The notes under the pieces are model-generated. The model saw nothing but the letters and a program-made list of their open reading frames with translations, ran no database searches and had not been told where the DNA came from. Made by a program: the position numbers and the translations under genes. Positions 50,796-59,082 of a stretch of 64,000 nucleotides of DNA are shown here, piece after piece. Origin of the DNA: Chryseobacterium lathyri (GTDB taxonomy: Bacteria > Bacteroidota > Bacteroidia > Flavobacteriales > Weeksellaceae); assembly GCF_003290185.1 (NCBI RefSeq), contig NZ_QNFY01000005.1, positions 1 to 64,000 on the forward strand, given 5' to 3'. How positions within the stretch are numbered: the stretch's first letter is position 1; each line of letters opens with the position of its first letter.

Positions 50796-51716
50796 ATGGT
50801 CAATTTAGAATGGTACCGCACTTTTAAAGCGATATATAAAACCGGAACCCTCACAGGAGCAGCAGATTCCCTGTTCATTTCACAACCTGGCGTGAGTCTC
50901 CATTTAAGCTCATTGGAAGCGTATGTAGGATATAAATTATTCGACAGAACCGGAAGGAAAATGATCCCTACCGAAAGAGGGAAAGTATTATTCAATGCTG
51001 TTTCTGAACCGATTTCCAGGCTGGAAGATGTAGAGAAAAATTTTCAGAAATCCACTGAAAAACTGACTCCTACCATCAGTGTGGGAATGTGTTTTGAGAC
51101 CTTCCAGACTACACTGGAGCAGTATGTTTCTACTTTACCTTTTAATCTGATCATCAGCTTTGGAGAATATCCCGAAATGCTGGATCAGCTGGATAAAGGG
51201 ATTCTGGATCTGATTATTACACCCAAAAAAGGAGTTTCACCTAATATCGAACATGAGGCATTTTCTTCCGAGCAGATCATTCTTGTAGGCGGAAAAGATA
51301 TAGATACGGAAAGCTTCCGGAAAACACTCGATACCAAAGGAATAGAGCATGCCGAAGAATGGCTGAAACAGGAAAAATGGTACGGAACGACAGGTGATAT
51401 GGAGCATCTTTTCCAGTTCTGGATCATGAATTTCGGGCATAAACCGAATTTCCGTCCCAATTATATAGTCCCGAATTTAAATTCCATTATCCGCTGTCTG
51501 AAAGGTGGGACCGGGCTGGCTGTTATCCCCAATTTTCTGTGTAAAAATGAAATAGAGAACGGGGATGTCAAAATGATCTGGGAAGGTGAAAAAAAACTGG
51601 AAAATACGCTCTATTTCGGCTGCAGAAAAAAAACAAATTACCAGTCTGAAATCGATCATATCAAAGGGCTATTCAGAAAGGTCATGGGCAAGAACAACCA
51701 TGTCGCGCATCTGTAA
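50796..51716 (+). CDS. LysR-family transcriptional regulator
   Basis: 306 aa. The N-terminal winged HTH is clear: LEWYRTFKAIYKTGTLTGAADSLFISQPGVSLHLSSLEAYVGYKLFDRTGRKMIPTERG (about 3-62). The rest is the type 2 periplasmic-binding-like sensor domain (SVGMCFETFQTTLEQY ... GGTGLAVIPNFLCKNEI). The effector is unknown. Its 3' end overlaps the convergent GNAT gene by 48 nt. It could regulate neighbouring redox genes, but no shared operator was found. Confidence 0.92.
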   Translation: MVNLEWYRTFKAIYKTGTLTGAADSLFISQPGVSLHLSSLEAYVGYKLFDRTGRKMIPTERGKVLFNAVSEPISRLEDVEKNFQKSTEKLTPTISVGMCFETFQTTLEQYVSTLPFNLIISFGEYPEMLDQLDKGILDLIITPKKGVSPNIEHEAFSSEQIILVGGKDIDTESFRKTLDTKGIEHAEEWLKQEKWYGTTGDMEHLFQFWIMNFGHKPNFRPNYIVPNLNSIIRCLKGGTGLAVIPNFLCKNEIENGDVKMIWEGEKKLENTLYFGCRKKTNYQSEIDHIKGLFRKVMGKNNHVAHL

Positions 51717-52136
51717 TCCGTTTTCATAAATAGGGAATGGGTAATGGTCTGTAAAGAAATCTTTACGTATTCCCTTTTTTATAAAGCCGTTTTTTTCGTA
51801 AAATTTAATCTGTTGGAAACCTGTATCTGAAGTTCCTACAGTTAAAATTGCATAGCTATTTTCTTTGGCTATTTCTTTCGCTTTATTAATAAGAATACTG
51901 CCAATTCCCTGGCTTCGGTAGCTTTCAATAACTGCTATGTTTTTGATTTCCAATTCTGTACTGCTGTTTGGGTGCAGCGCCATTACAGCAATATTCTGAA
52001 AGCCGCCATTTAAAACATAAACGATACAATCAAAAATATACTGGTTAATGGCTTCAATAGTTTCATCAGCAAGTAACAGTAATTCATACGGAATATTCGT
52101 TCCCGGTTCTAGCTTATTAAAAACGAGATTTTTCAT
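51669..52136 (-). CDS. GNAT-family N-acetyltransferase (second of a pair)
   Basis: 155 aa. The acetyl-CoA loop is in IAVIESYRSQGIGSILINKAKEIAKE (R/Q-x-x-G-x-G/A motif), followed by LTVGTSDTGFQQIKFYEKNGFIKKG. The substrate is unknown. It overlaps the upstream GNAT gene by 1 nt and convergently overlaps LysR by 48 nt. Confidence 0.9.
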   Translation of the reverse strand: MKNLVFNKLEPGTNIPYELLLLADETIEAINQYIFDCIVYVLNGGFQNIAVMALHPNSSTELEIKNIAVIESYRSQGIGSILINKAKEIAKENSYAILTVGTSDTGFQQIKFYEKNGFIKKGIRKDFFTDHYPFPIYENGLQMRDMVVLAHDLSE

Positions 52137-52570
52137 TACAGACTCATATGAATAAGTGGATAATCTTTTCCTGAGCCATCCTTCTCCGATCTTCCAACTC
52201 TTTTGAAACCCATTTTTTCATAAAACCCAATAGCTTTAGGATTCTGTTCGTTGACATCCACTTTGGTCAGTCCTGTAGTCTCCTTCATAAATTCGTAAAG
52301 TTTTTTGCCATATCCTTTTCCCCGCACATCATCATGAATAAAAAGCATTTCCAGATTATCCTCAACTACAGAGGCAAAACCTTTTGCTTCACCATCTTCC
52401 GAAATCAGGTAAACATCAAGATGCGGGAGGTAGTCTCTTGGAATAGCTTCTTTAAAATAATTAAAATCTTCGTCAGTAAGGAAATCATGGGTTGCTTTTA
52501 CAGCAGATTCCCAGATTTCCATAATTCTTGGATAATCTTCAGCTTTAGCCAGCCTGATTTGATGGGACAT
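52136..52570 (-). CDS. GNAT-family N-acetyltransferase (first of a pair)
   Basis: 144 aa. HQIRLAKAEDYPRIMEIWESAVKATHDFL is the usual N-terminus; MLFIHDDVRGKGYGKKLYEFMKE binds acetyl-CoA, and VDVNEQNPKAIGFYEKMGFKRVGRSEKDGSGKDYPLIHMSL closes the fold. It is similar to the YjaB-like acetyltransferases. The two GNAT genes are translationally coupled. Confidence 0.92.
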   Translation of the reverse strand: MSHQIRLAKAEDYPRIMEIWESAVKATHDFLTDEDFNYFKEAIPRDYLPHLDVYLISEDGEAKGFASVVEDNLEMLFIHDDVRGKGYGKKLYEFMKETTGLTKVDVNEQNPKAIGFYEKMGFKRVGRSEKDGSGKDYPLIHMSL

Positions 52571-52586
52571 TGTTATGAGTTTCCTG

Positions 52587-52594
52587 CAAAAATA
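52587..52594 (-). promoter_or_regulatory. -7 promoter box of the GNAT gene pair
   Basis: TATTTTTG on the minus strand, 16 nt before the ATG. Confidence 0.6.
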
Positions 52595-52604
52595 GGGAAA
52601 TTAG

Positions 52605-52632
52605 GTTAGAAGTTAGAAACTAGAAGTTAGAA
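52605..52632 (+). repeat. Heptanucleotide tandem repeat GTTAGAA
   Basis: Four 7-nt units, GTTAGAA, GTTAGAA, ACTAGAA, GTTAGAA, three of them identical. It has the same period as the elements at 3267, 13637 and 13958. Confidence 0.75.
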
Positions 52633-52769
52633 AGAGTTGTGAAATGGAGAAATATTATCAACAGCCTCTAATTAGTTTAAAAACAGTAAAAATGGTAAGC
52701 AGGATTCCAATTTTTTATTGCAAATTTGTTAGGCTTTACATTAATATCAAAAATTAAATTAAAGAAATT

Positions 52770-53645
52770 ATGCAAAAGAAAACATATGCAGGGCAGCCTG
52801 TAGTGACCTTAAATAACGGAGTGGATATTCCGGCTTTGGGCTTTGGAGTATGGCAGATGGAAAATCTGGATGAATGTGAAAAAGCAGTGGTAAAAGCCAT
52901 TCATACGGGATACAGAATGATTGATACAGCAGCTATTTATCAGAACGAAACAGCAGTGGGCCAGGCGGTGAAAGACAGCGGAGTGAACAGAGATGAGCTG
53001 TTCATTACTTCAAAAGTCTGGGTTCAGGATCATGGTTATGAAAAGGCAAAGAAAGCCTTTCAAAGAACTTTGGACAGGCTGCAGATGGATTATCTGGATA
53101 TGTACCTGATCCACTGGCCATATGGCGATTTCCTGGGAACCTGGAAAGCTTTGGAGGAATTATATGCAGAAGGAAAGATCAAGGCTATCGGCGTATGTAA
53201 CTTTACGGTAGAGAAGTTAGAAGAATTGAAAGCCAATTCAACGGTTCATCCTGTAATCAATCAGATTGAGCTTCATCCGGTTTTTCAGCAAAAGGAGCTT
53301 CAGGTATATGACAGAGAAAACAATATCGTAACGCAGCCATGGAGCCCTCTTGGAAACGGAAATGCAGATCTTTTAAACAACTCCCAGCTAAAAGCGGTTG
53401 CTGAAAAATACAATAAAACTGTGGCTCAAGTGATCCTGAGATGGCACCTTCAGGAAGGCTTTGTTGTCATTCCGAAATCTGTAACGCCTTCAAGAATTGA
53501 AGAAAATTTCAATGTTTTTGATTTTGAACTGACTGAAGAGGAAATGAATATTGTCCGTTCTTTAGATACAGGCAAAAGACTGTTCTTTGATCCTAAAGAC
53601 CCTGAATGGGAAGAAAAGATGTTGAAATCCGTAGCAGATATTTAA
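52770..53645 (+). CDS. Aldo/keto reductase (AKR5-like)
   Basis: 291 aa TIM-barrel oxidoreductase. GVDIPALGFGVWQM starts the fold, MIDTAAIYQNE gives the catalytic Asp and Tyr, FITSKVWVQDHG the Lys and YLIHWPYGD the His. The NADPH site is VVIPKSVTPSRIEENFNVFDFEL. It resembles 2,5-diketo-D-gluconate/methylglyoxal reductases (AKR5). The physiological substrate is unclear. A T-rich hairpin follows. Confidence 0.93.
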   Translation: MQKKTYAGQPVVTLNNGVDIPALGFGVWQMENLDECEKAVVKAIHTGYRMIDTAAIYQNETAVGQAVKDSGVNRDELFITSKVWVQDHGYEKAKKAFQRTLDRLQMDYLDMYLIHWPYGDFLGTWKALEELYAEGKIKAIGVCNFTVEKLEELKANSTVHPVINQIELHPVFQQKELQVYDRENNIVTQPWSPLGNGNADLLNNSQLKAVAEKYNKTVAQVILRWHLQEGFVVIPKSVTPSRIEENFNVFDFELTEEEMNIVRSLDTGKRLFFDPKDPEWEEKMLKSVADI

Positions 53646-53668
53646 TATAATATTTCCCTATTATCTCT

Positions 53669-53741
53669 CCCGCAGATCAAACGGAACACAGATTTAATAC
53701 AACAATCTGCTGAATCAGTTTAATCTGCGGGTGTTTTTTTT
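53669..53741 (+). terminator. Inverted 9-nt period element acting as terminator
   Basis: Outer arms CCCGCAGAT (53669-53677) and ATCTGCGGG (53723-53731), then a T run. Both halves repeat in 9-nt steps (AATCTGCTG, AATCAGTTT, AATCTGCGG on the right). It belongs to the family at 40934 and 43005. Confidence 0.65.
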
Positions 53742-53756
53742 AAATTAGATAAAATC

Positions 53757-54461
53757 ATGACTGCAGCACAATTCATAGAAAAACTTTCCACTTTCAGAAA
53801 TGAGAAAGAAATAGACAAGGTTGAAAAATTTTTTAAAGGAAATGATGGTAGTACAAAGCATTTTGGAGTTAAGTTCGGGGATGTTTTCAAAACGGCAGAA
53901 GAATTTTCTGCTTTACCGCTGAAAGAAATTAATAAGCTTCTCGATAATGATTTCTACGAAGTAAGAATGGGTGCAGTGAGTATTATGAGTTTTCAGGCGG
54001 GGAATAAAAAAACATCGGAAGAAAAGAAAAAAGAACTATTTGATCTGTACTTACAGCGTCACGACCGTTTAAACAATTGGGATTTTGTAGACCGTGGAGC
54101 CAGGAATATTATCGGAAACTATCTGATTGATAAGTCAAGAAATATTTTGTACCAGCTGGCTGAATCTGAAAACCCTTGGGAAAGAAGGACGGCCGTTGTC
54201 AGTACGCATGCTTTTATCAGAAAAAATGATGTTGAAGATACCTTTAAGATTGCAGAAATTCTTGTTCATGACCCTCATGAGCTGGTAAATAAAGCAGTTG
54301 GAAGCTGGATCAGGGAAGCCGGAAAGAAAAATCCCAAAAGACTGTATGATTTTCTTGATCAGTATGCGAAAGCAATGCCTGCTGTTACTTTTTCTTATGC
54401 TATAGAAAAACTCGATCCTGAAATGAAAGAGCAATATAAGGAACTGCGTAAGGAGAAGTAA
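53757..54461 (+). CDS. DNA alkylation repair protein (AlkD-like HEAT repeat)
   Basis: 234 aa all-helical HEAT-repeat DNA glycosylase family member. Diagnostic segments are FFKGNDGSTKHFGVKFGDVFKTA, EVRMGAVSIMSFQA, NNWDFVDRGARNIIGNYL (with the functional Trp-Asp) and NPWERRTAVVSTHAFIRK. Such proteins excise alkylated bases without base flipping. It starts 16 nt after the element at 53669-53741. Confidence 0.9.
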   Translation: MTAAQFIEKLSTFRNEKEIDKVEKFFKGNDGSTKHFGVKFGDVFKTAEEFSALPLKEINKLLDNDFYEVRMGAVSIMSFQAGNKKTSEEKKKELFDLYLQRHDRLNNWDFVDRGARNIIGNYLIDKSRNILYQLAESENPWERRTAVVSTHAFIRKNDVEDTFKIAEILVHDPHELVNKAVGSWIREAGKKNPKRLYDFLDQYAKAMPAVTFSYAIEKLDPEMKEQYKELRKEK

Positions 54462-54554
54462 AAGATTCATCTGTAGGTGTTTGTGAGCAATATCATGCTT
54501 TATAAACTTAACATATCATTAGATTTTTGTAAATTTTACATAAAAATAATTCTT

Positions 54555-55619
54555 ATGTTTTGGCCGGATACACTCAATAAAATTTTTGATGTAAAATATC
54601 CTGTAATTCAGGCTCCGATGTTTGGGGTAAGTACTCCGCAGATGACTGCTGCAGCTTCAAAAACCGGATGTCTGGGATCGCTTGCATTAGCAGATCTTTC
54701 TGCAGCTCAATCTGCTGAGCTCATCAGAGAGACCAAAAAACTGACAGATCAGCTGTTTGCTGTCAATATTTTTGTCCACCATATTCCTGAGCTGACAGAT
54801 TCTTTGAAAGAAAAATTTGTTAAAACCAAACAGTTTATTACCCAGCTTGCAAAAGAAAATAATGTAGAAGTTCAGCTTCCTGATCCTGAAGAGATCAGAG
54901 TGAATGGCTATCTTGAGCAGATAGATGCTATTATTGAAGAAGGCTGTAAGATTCTGAGTTTTACTTTCGGAAATCTGGATGGTAAAAGCATTCAGAAGCT
55001 AAAAGAACATGGAATAACCCTTATAGGAACCTGTACTTCTGTGGAAGAAGCTTTAGTTCTGGAGAAATCTGGAATTGATATCATTTGCGTGCAGGGAATT
55101 GAAGCCGGAGGTCACAGAGGATCTTTTGATGCTGATATTATTTCTGAAATTGGAGGAATGTCTTTATTTTCTAACGTATATAATCATGTGAAAGTTCCGC
55201 TCATTTATGCAGGCGGTATTTATAATGGAAAAACTTTGAGGGCAGCAAAAGAACTTGGAGCACAGGGATTCCAGGTTGGAAGCATCTTGCTGGCATCAAA
55301 GGAAAGTGCTTTACAGCCGTTTGAAAAAGGAAGACTGAAAAATGTAACAGAAAAGGACATTGTCCTGACGAAAAGCTTTTCGGGCCGGTATGCGAGAGGA
55401 ATCAAAAATAAATACATCGAAACTCTTGAAAACTCAGCCTACATTCTGCCTTATCCCTATCAGAATAAGCTGACGAATGAGTTGCGCAGGGTTTCAAAAA
55501 CATTGAATAATCCTGATTTTGTAGGCATCTGGGCTGGACAATCAATTCACGATTACAGTGAACTTTCTACTGAGGATATATTGGAAAAGCTTATTCATCA
55601 GGCTGAAATTATTTCCTGA
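54555..55619 (+). CDS. Nitronate monooxygenase family protein
   Basis: 354 aa FMN-dependent TIM-barrel enzyme. KYPVIQAPMFGVSTPQMTAAASKTGCLGSL opens the barrel, QGIEAGGHRGSF contains the catalytic-region His of nitronate monooxygenases and VPLIYAGGIYNGKTLRAAKELGAQGFQVGS binds FMN phosphate. The start is MFWPDTLNKIF; the longer frame has no support. Such enzymes oxidise nitronates such as propionate-3-nitronate. No partner gene is evident. Confidence 0.9.
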   Translation: MFWPDTLNKIFDVKYPVIQAPMFGVSTPQMTAAASKTGCLGSLALADLSAAQSAELIRETKKLTDQLFAVNIFVHHIPELTDSLKEKFVKTKQFITQLAKENNVEVQLPDPEEIRVNGYLEQIDAIIEEGCKILSFTFGNLDGKSIQKLKEHGITLIGTCTSVEEALVLEKSGIDIICVQGIEAGGHRGSFDADIISEIGGMSLFSNVYNHVKVPLIYAGGIYNGKTLRAAKELGAQGFQVGSILLASKESALQPFEKGRLKNVTEKDIVLTKSFSGRYARGIKNKYIETLENSAYILPYPYQNKLTNELRRVSKTLNNPDFVGIWAGQSIHDYSELSTEDILEKLIHQAEIIS

Positions 55620-55676
55620 AATTATTTACATATTTAAACACTGTAAATAATGAAGGAATACCCTGAATTGTTTTAA

Positions 55677-55717
55677 AAAAACCACCTTTAAGAATGTTCC
55701 AAAGATGGTTTTTGTAT
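55677..55717 (+). terminator. Terminator after the nitronate monooxygenase gene
   Basis: Stem AAAACCACCTTT / AAAGATGGTTTT (55677-55688 and 55701-55712) with one mismatch, followed by TTGTATTT. Confidence 0.65.
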
Positions 55718-55775
55718 TTCTGATCAATAATAAGAGGTGATAGAGGCAAAAAGAACTCTATATTCTGCTAAAATG

Positions 55776-56207
55776 TTAATATTCTGCTGAAGCGGTAAGA
55801 ATCTGTCCAATATCTATGCTTTTTTTTACCAAAACTCCATTTACATAAATCTCAACATTCAAAGTGGAAGTGTCATTAAGACCTATTGCCTTTGCTTTAA
55901 TTTTTGTAGGGAGGCTAACGTTACCAGGTGCCGGAGCTATTGTCTTATACTCAAATTCTGAACTCGTCCATGAAGTACTGTTAATTCCTGTAACTGAAAT
56001 AGGCTCGACACCATTAGGGTTAGGATTCTGATAAATAATATTAGTTATAACAGAACCAGGAGATGCTTTTACTTTGTAATACCATTTAAAATTAAATTCT
56101 TTAAGCTCTGGATCATCATCTTGATGACATGAAGAAAGGACTGAAAATAACCCCATTATTATAAAAAAAATAATTCCTTTGCTCTGTCTTTGTGTGTTGT
56201 TTGTCAT
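55776..56207 (-). CDS. Hypothetical lipoprotein
   Basis: 143 aa, not recognised. A hydrophobic N-terminus ends in the lipobox VLSSC (Cys at about 27), followed by an acidic linker HQDDDPEL. The remainder is a small beta-rich domain (FKWYYKVKASPGSVITNIIYQNPNPNG ... LNVEIYVNGVLVKKSIDIGQ). A related fold occurs in many Bacteroidetes surface lipoproteins. It is isolated, and the AT-rich 238-nt region upstream shows an imperfect ATCTACTTA/TAAGTAGAT inverted repeat only. Confidence 0.7.
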   Translation of the reverse strand: MTNNTQRQSKGIIFFIIMGLFSVLSSCHQDDDPELKEFNFKWYYKVKASPGSVITNIIYQNPNPNGVEPISVTGINSTSWTSSEFEYKTIAPAPGNVSLPTKIKAKAIGLNDTSTLNVEIYVNGVLVKKSIDIGQILTASAEY

Positions 56208-56399
56208 TTATATTTTCTTTGCATAATTGTGATGCAAGAATACTTGTTTTAGACAAAACAGTAATAAAAATAAAGTGTTACATAGATATGACATCTACTT
56301 AATAATATAATAATGTTCTGTAATTATTTTATTTTGAGGATGATATAAAATAAGTAGATTGTTTCCAAAGATAGGGAATACTAATAAAAATTAAAATAA

Positions 56400-56429
56400 A
56401 AAAACGTTCTTCAAATAAAGAACGTTTTT
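56400..56429 (-). terminator. Terminator of mpl
   Basis: Stem AAAAACGTTCTT / AAGAACGTTTTT (56400-56411 and 56418-56429), flanked by A and T runs, just after the mpl stop. Confidence 0.88.
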
Positions 56430-56446
56430 AATTGATGTGGAAAATA

Positions 56447-57784
56447 TTATTTTGTAAGATCTAATCCTCCGAAGTTGCCAGAACTCATCATCAGGAAAAC
56501 ACCGTCAGTTTTATCCAGAGTTTGCCAATAGGCATGCAGTTCTTCGGCATTGGTAAATACCCTCAAGGCATCATTTTTGAATTTTTCTTTAATGAATTCC
56601 GGGGAAATAGGTTCCATTCTTTTGATCTTTAATGCATCTTCAGAATAGAAGACTATGGCTTCATCCAAGCCGTCCATAGCATGATCATATTGCTCAAGGA
56701 ATAACGGATTTAAGCTTGAATAGGTGTGAAGCTCCAGGAATCCGTATTTTTTTTCTTTTTTAAACTGCTCACAGAAAGCTTTTACCGCAGCTTTTACTTT
56801 GCTTGGCGCATGGGCAAAATCCTTGTATAGAACTCCCTGATCTTCTCTTTCTACTTTTTCGAGACGTTTTGAAGCTCCTTTAAAACTCATAATGGCTTCG
56901 TAGAAATCTTCATCCATAATACCCAGCTGACGGCAGATATGCCTTGCCCCTTCCATGTTCAGCAAATTGTGAGCGCCGAAAACGGAAAGAGGAACGTCTC
57001 CCATTTCAGTTTTTAGATACACTTTTCCATTGCTGATCTCATATTCAGGAGTTTTGTAAGGTATTTTTCTGAAGTAGTTTTCGGCCGCTTCCACTACTTT
57101 TACCACTTCTGCATCTTCTTCATTGTAGACCAGAACACCGCCGGGAGTAATGCTGGCAACGAACTTTCTGAACTGATCTATATAATCGTCAAACGTTTTG
57201 AATACATTGATATGGTCCCAAGCAATGCCGCTCATTAAAGCAATATTCGGCTGGTAGAGAAGAAACTTTGAACGGAGATCAATAGGAGAGGAAAGGTATT
57301 CATCACCTTCCAGCACCATAAAATCATTCTCCTGTGTTAGCTTTACCATACAGTCAAAACCTTCCAGCTGTGCACCCACCATAAAATCTACATCTTTCCG
57401 GTGAAAGTTCAGCACATGAAGAATCATGGAAGTAATGGTTGTTTTACCGTGTGATCCGGCAATGACCACTCTTGTCTTATTTTTTGATTGTTCGTAAAGG
57501 AATTCAGGATATGAATAAATTTTTAAACCCAGCTCTTTTGCCTTTGCCAGCTCAGGGTTATCCTGATGCGCATGCATTCCAAGGATAACTGCATCAATAT
57601 CCGCAGTGATCTTTTCCGGGAACCAGCCCATTTCCTGTGGCAGAATTCCTTTCTTTTCCAGTCTGGATCTTGAAGGCTCAAAAATAGCATCATCCGAACC
57701 TGTTACCTGATATCCTTTGTCTTTTAATGCAATAGCAAGATTATGCATGGCGCTTCCGCCGATAGCAATGAAGTGGGTTTTCAA
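56447..57784 (-). CDS. mpl: UDP-N-acetylmuramate:L-alanyl-gamma-D-glutamyl-meso-diaminopimelate ligase (Mpl-type)
   Basis: 445 aa Mur-ligase family protein for reuse of recycled murein tripeptide. THFIAIGGSAMHNLAIALKDKGYQVTGSD is the N-terminal UDP-sugar-binding Rossmann motif, GSHGKTTITSM the ATP P-loop, and GAHNLLNMEGARHICRQLG the family block before the C-terminal domain (FAHAPSKVKAAVKAF). The only frame-compatible start covering the Rossmann motif is TTG at 57784, since a stop lies three codons upstream. It follows the lipoprotein gene by 2 nt. Confidence 0.92.
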   Translation of the reverse strand: MKTHFIAIGGSAMHNLAIALKDKGYQVTGSDDAIFEPSRSRLEKKGILPQEMGWFPEKITADIDAVILGMHAHQDNPELAKAKELGLKIYSYPEFLYEQSKNKTRVVIAGSHGKTTITSMILHVLNFHRKDVDFMVGAQLEGFDCMVKLTQENDFMVLEGDEYLSSPIDLRSKFLLYQPNIALMSGIAWDHINVFKTFDDYIDQFRKFVASITPGGVLVYNEEDAEVVKVVEAAENYFRKIPYKTPEYEISNGKVYLKTEMGDVPLSVFGAHNLLNMEGARHICRQLGIMDEDFYEAIMSFKGASKRLEKVEREDQGVLYKDFAHAPSKVKAAVKAFCEQFKKEKKYGFLELHTYSSLNPLFLEQYDHAMDGLDEAIVFYSEDALKIKRMEPISPEFIKEKFKNDALRVFTNAEELHAYWQTLDKTDGVFLMMSSGNFGGLDLTK

Positions 57785-57786
57785 CT

Positions 57787-58230
57787 TTATTTATTGTTTT
57801 TTTTAACATTATTATTAATGACCTCCTGGAAAGCATTCAGAATATTGTCCCAGTTTGTCGTAAAGTTCGGCATCATCATGCTGGCGTCAGACTTGCTGCC
57901 TTCATTTGGTCCTTTCTTTACATTGATGGAAGTGGTTACATGATCATACAGCTTTTTGTGGTCTTCCTGTATCCTTCTGAAATTGTTCTGGGAAAGAGTA
58001 TGGTCCAGTTTCTTTAAATCTTCATCAGAAATTTTAAAGTCCTGTTTGTATTTTTTCCCCGACTCCTCTAGAGAGTAATGTGCATTATTACCTTTGATGA
58101 GTAAATTCTCGTACCTGGGAGCATAGCCTCCGCTTCTGGAATAGCTTATATCAAAATCTGAATATACTTTCTGACTGTTACACGAAACTAATACCAAGAC
58201 CGTGAATAAGATCCCTAATATTTTGTTCAT
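57787..58230 (-). CDS. Hypothetical lipoprotein between plsC and mpl
   Basis: 147 aa, not recognised. A signal peptide with lipobox VLVSC (Cys17) is followed by a polar domain SRSGGYAPRYENLLIKGNNAHYSLEESGKKYKQDFKISDEDLKKLDHTLSQNNF. This resembles small Bacteroidetes lipoproteins without known function. It is 2 nt from mpl and 15 nt from plsC, so it is in the middle of a three-gene operon. Confidence 0.75.
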   Translation of the reverse strand: MNKILGILFTVLVLVSCNSQKVYSDFDISYSRSGGYAPRYENLLIKGNNAHYSLEESGKKYKQDFKISDEDLKKLDHTLSQNNFRRIQEDHKKLYDHVTTSINVKKGPNEGSKSDASMMMPNFTTNWDNILNAFQEVINNNVKKNNK

Positions 58231-58245
58231 AATTTTCTACTTACT

Positions 58246-59052
58246 TTAATTATTTGAATCCTTTTGTTCTAATTTTTTAGCTTTAAGTTCTTCATCATAA
58301 TTGTGTAGTACATTGAAATCTTCTGTCTGCTCAATAGCAGTCATGATCTTCAATAAAATTTCAGGCGCCTTTTCGTTGTCATAATCTATATCCAGAGGTG
58401 CTTTAAACTCCATGGTAGGTTTTACGCCTGTAACCTTAACACGGAGGCCCTTTTTGTCAAATGCCCTTCTGAACCCGTTGATCTTGATAGGAATCACAAT
58501 CGGGCGCTGATTTTTGACCAGTTTGGCTGTACCTCTTCGTCCCTGAGCAAAAGCAGATGTAGTACCTTGAGGGAAAGTAGCTACCCAGCCGTTGTCCAGA
58601 GCTTTCATAATATTGTCAACTTCCGTGAGATCTACCATTCTGTTGACTGTTTTACCCTCCGCTCTCCAGGTTCTTTTTACCGTTACGGCCCCTGCAATTT
58701 TGAAAATTTTAGGAAGGATCCCTTTATTCATGGTTTCTTCTGCTGCTACATAGTAAAAATCGATCTTTGGGTTCAGCAGGTAGATGGGGTTTTTAATGGT
58801 GTCCAGATATCCGTTGTTCACAGCGCAGAATGCATGATACATGGCAGCTACATCTGCAAAATAAGTTTGATGGTTAGACACAAAAAGCACGTTGGAATCG
58901 GGAAGATCCACAAGGTGTTCCGTACCGGTTATCTTCAATTTATTAAAGCCGTTGAACCTTCTGTAGGATACAACTCCTAAAATAAAAATGATAAACCTTT
59001 TTAAAAAATAAGGTGTTCCGAATGCATCGGTGAAAATATTTTTCTTCGCCAT
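58246..59052 (-). CDS. 1-acyl-sn-glycerol-3-phosphate acyltransferase (PlsC family)
   Basis: 268 aa membrane-associated acyltransferase. The catalytic motif is NHQTYFAD (His and Asp five residues apart), and the substrate-binding motif is FPQGTTS, in place of the usual EGTRS. IVIPIKINGFRRAFDK follows. One N-terminal hydrophobic segment anchors it. It should make phosphatidic acid, or acylate a related lipid. It leads an operon with a lipoprotein and mpl; its -7 box (59075-59082) overlaps the stop of the Nudix gene. Confidence 0.9.
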   Translation of the reverse strand: MAKKNIFTDAFGTPYFLKRFIIFILGVVSYRRFNGFNKLKITGTEHLVDLPDSNVLFVSNHQTYFADVAAMYHAFCAVNNGYLDTIKNPIYLLNPKIDFYYVAAEETMNKGILPKIFKIAGAVTVKRTWRAEGKTVNRMVDLTEVDNIMKALDNGWVATFPQGTTSAFAQGRRGTAKLVKNQRPIVIPIKINGFRRAFDKKGLRVKVTGVKPTMEFKAPLDIDYDNEKAPEILLKIMTAIEQTEDFNVLHNYDEELKAKKLEQKDSNN

Positions 59053-59074
59053 CTCTTAATTAAACACGGTAGTG

Positions 59075-59082
59075 CAAAGTTA
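59075..59082 (-). promoter_or_regulatory. -7 promoter box of the plsC operon
   Basis: TAACTTTG on the minus strand, whose first three bases are the TAA stop of the Nudix gene (59080-59082). The spacing to the plsC ATG is 22 nt. Confidence 0.58.
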
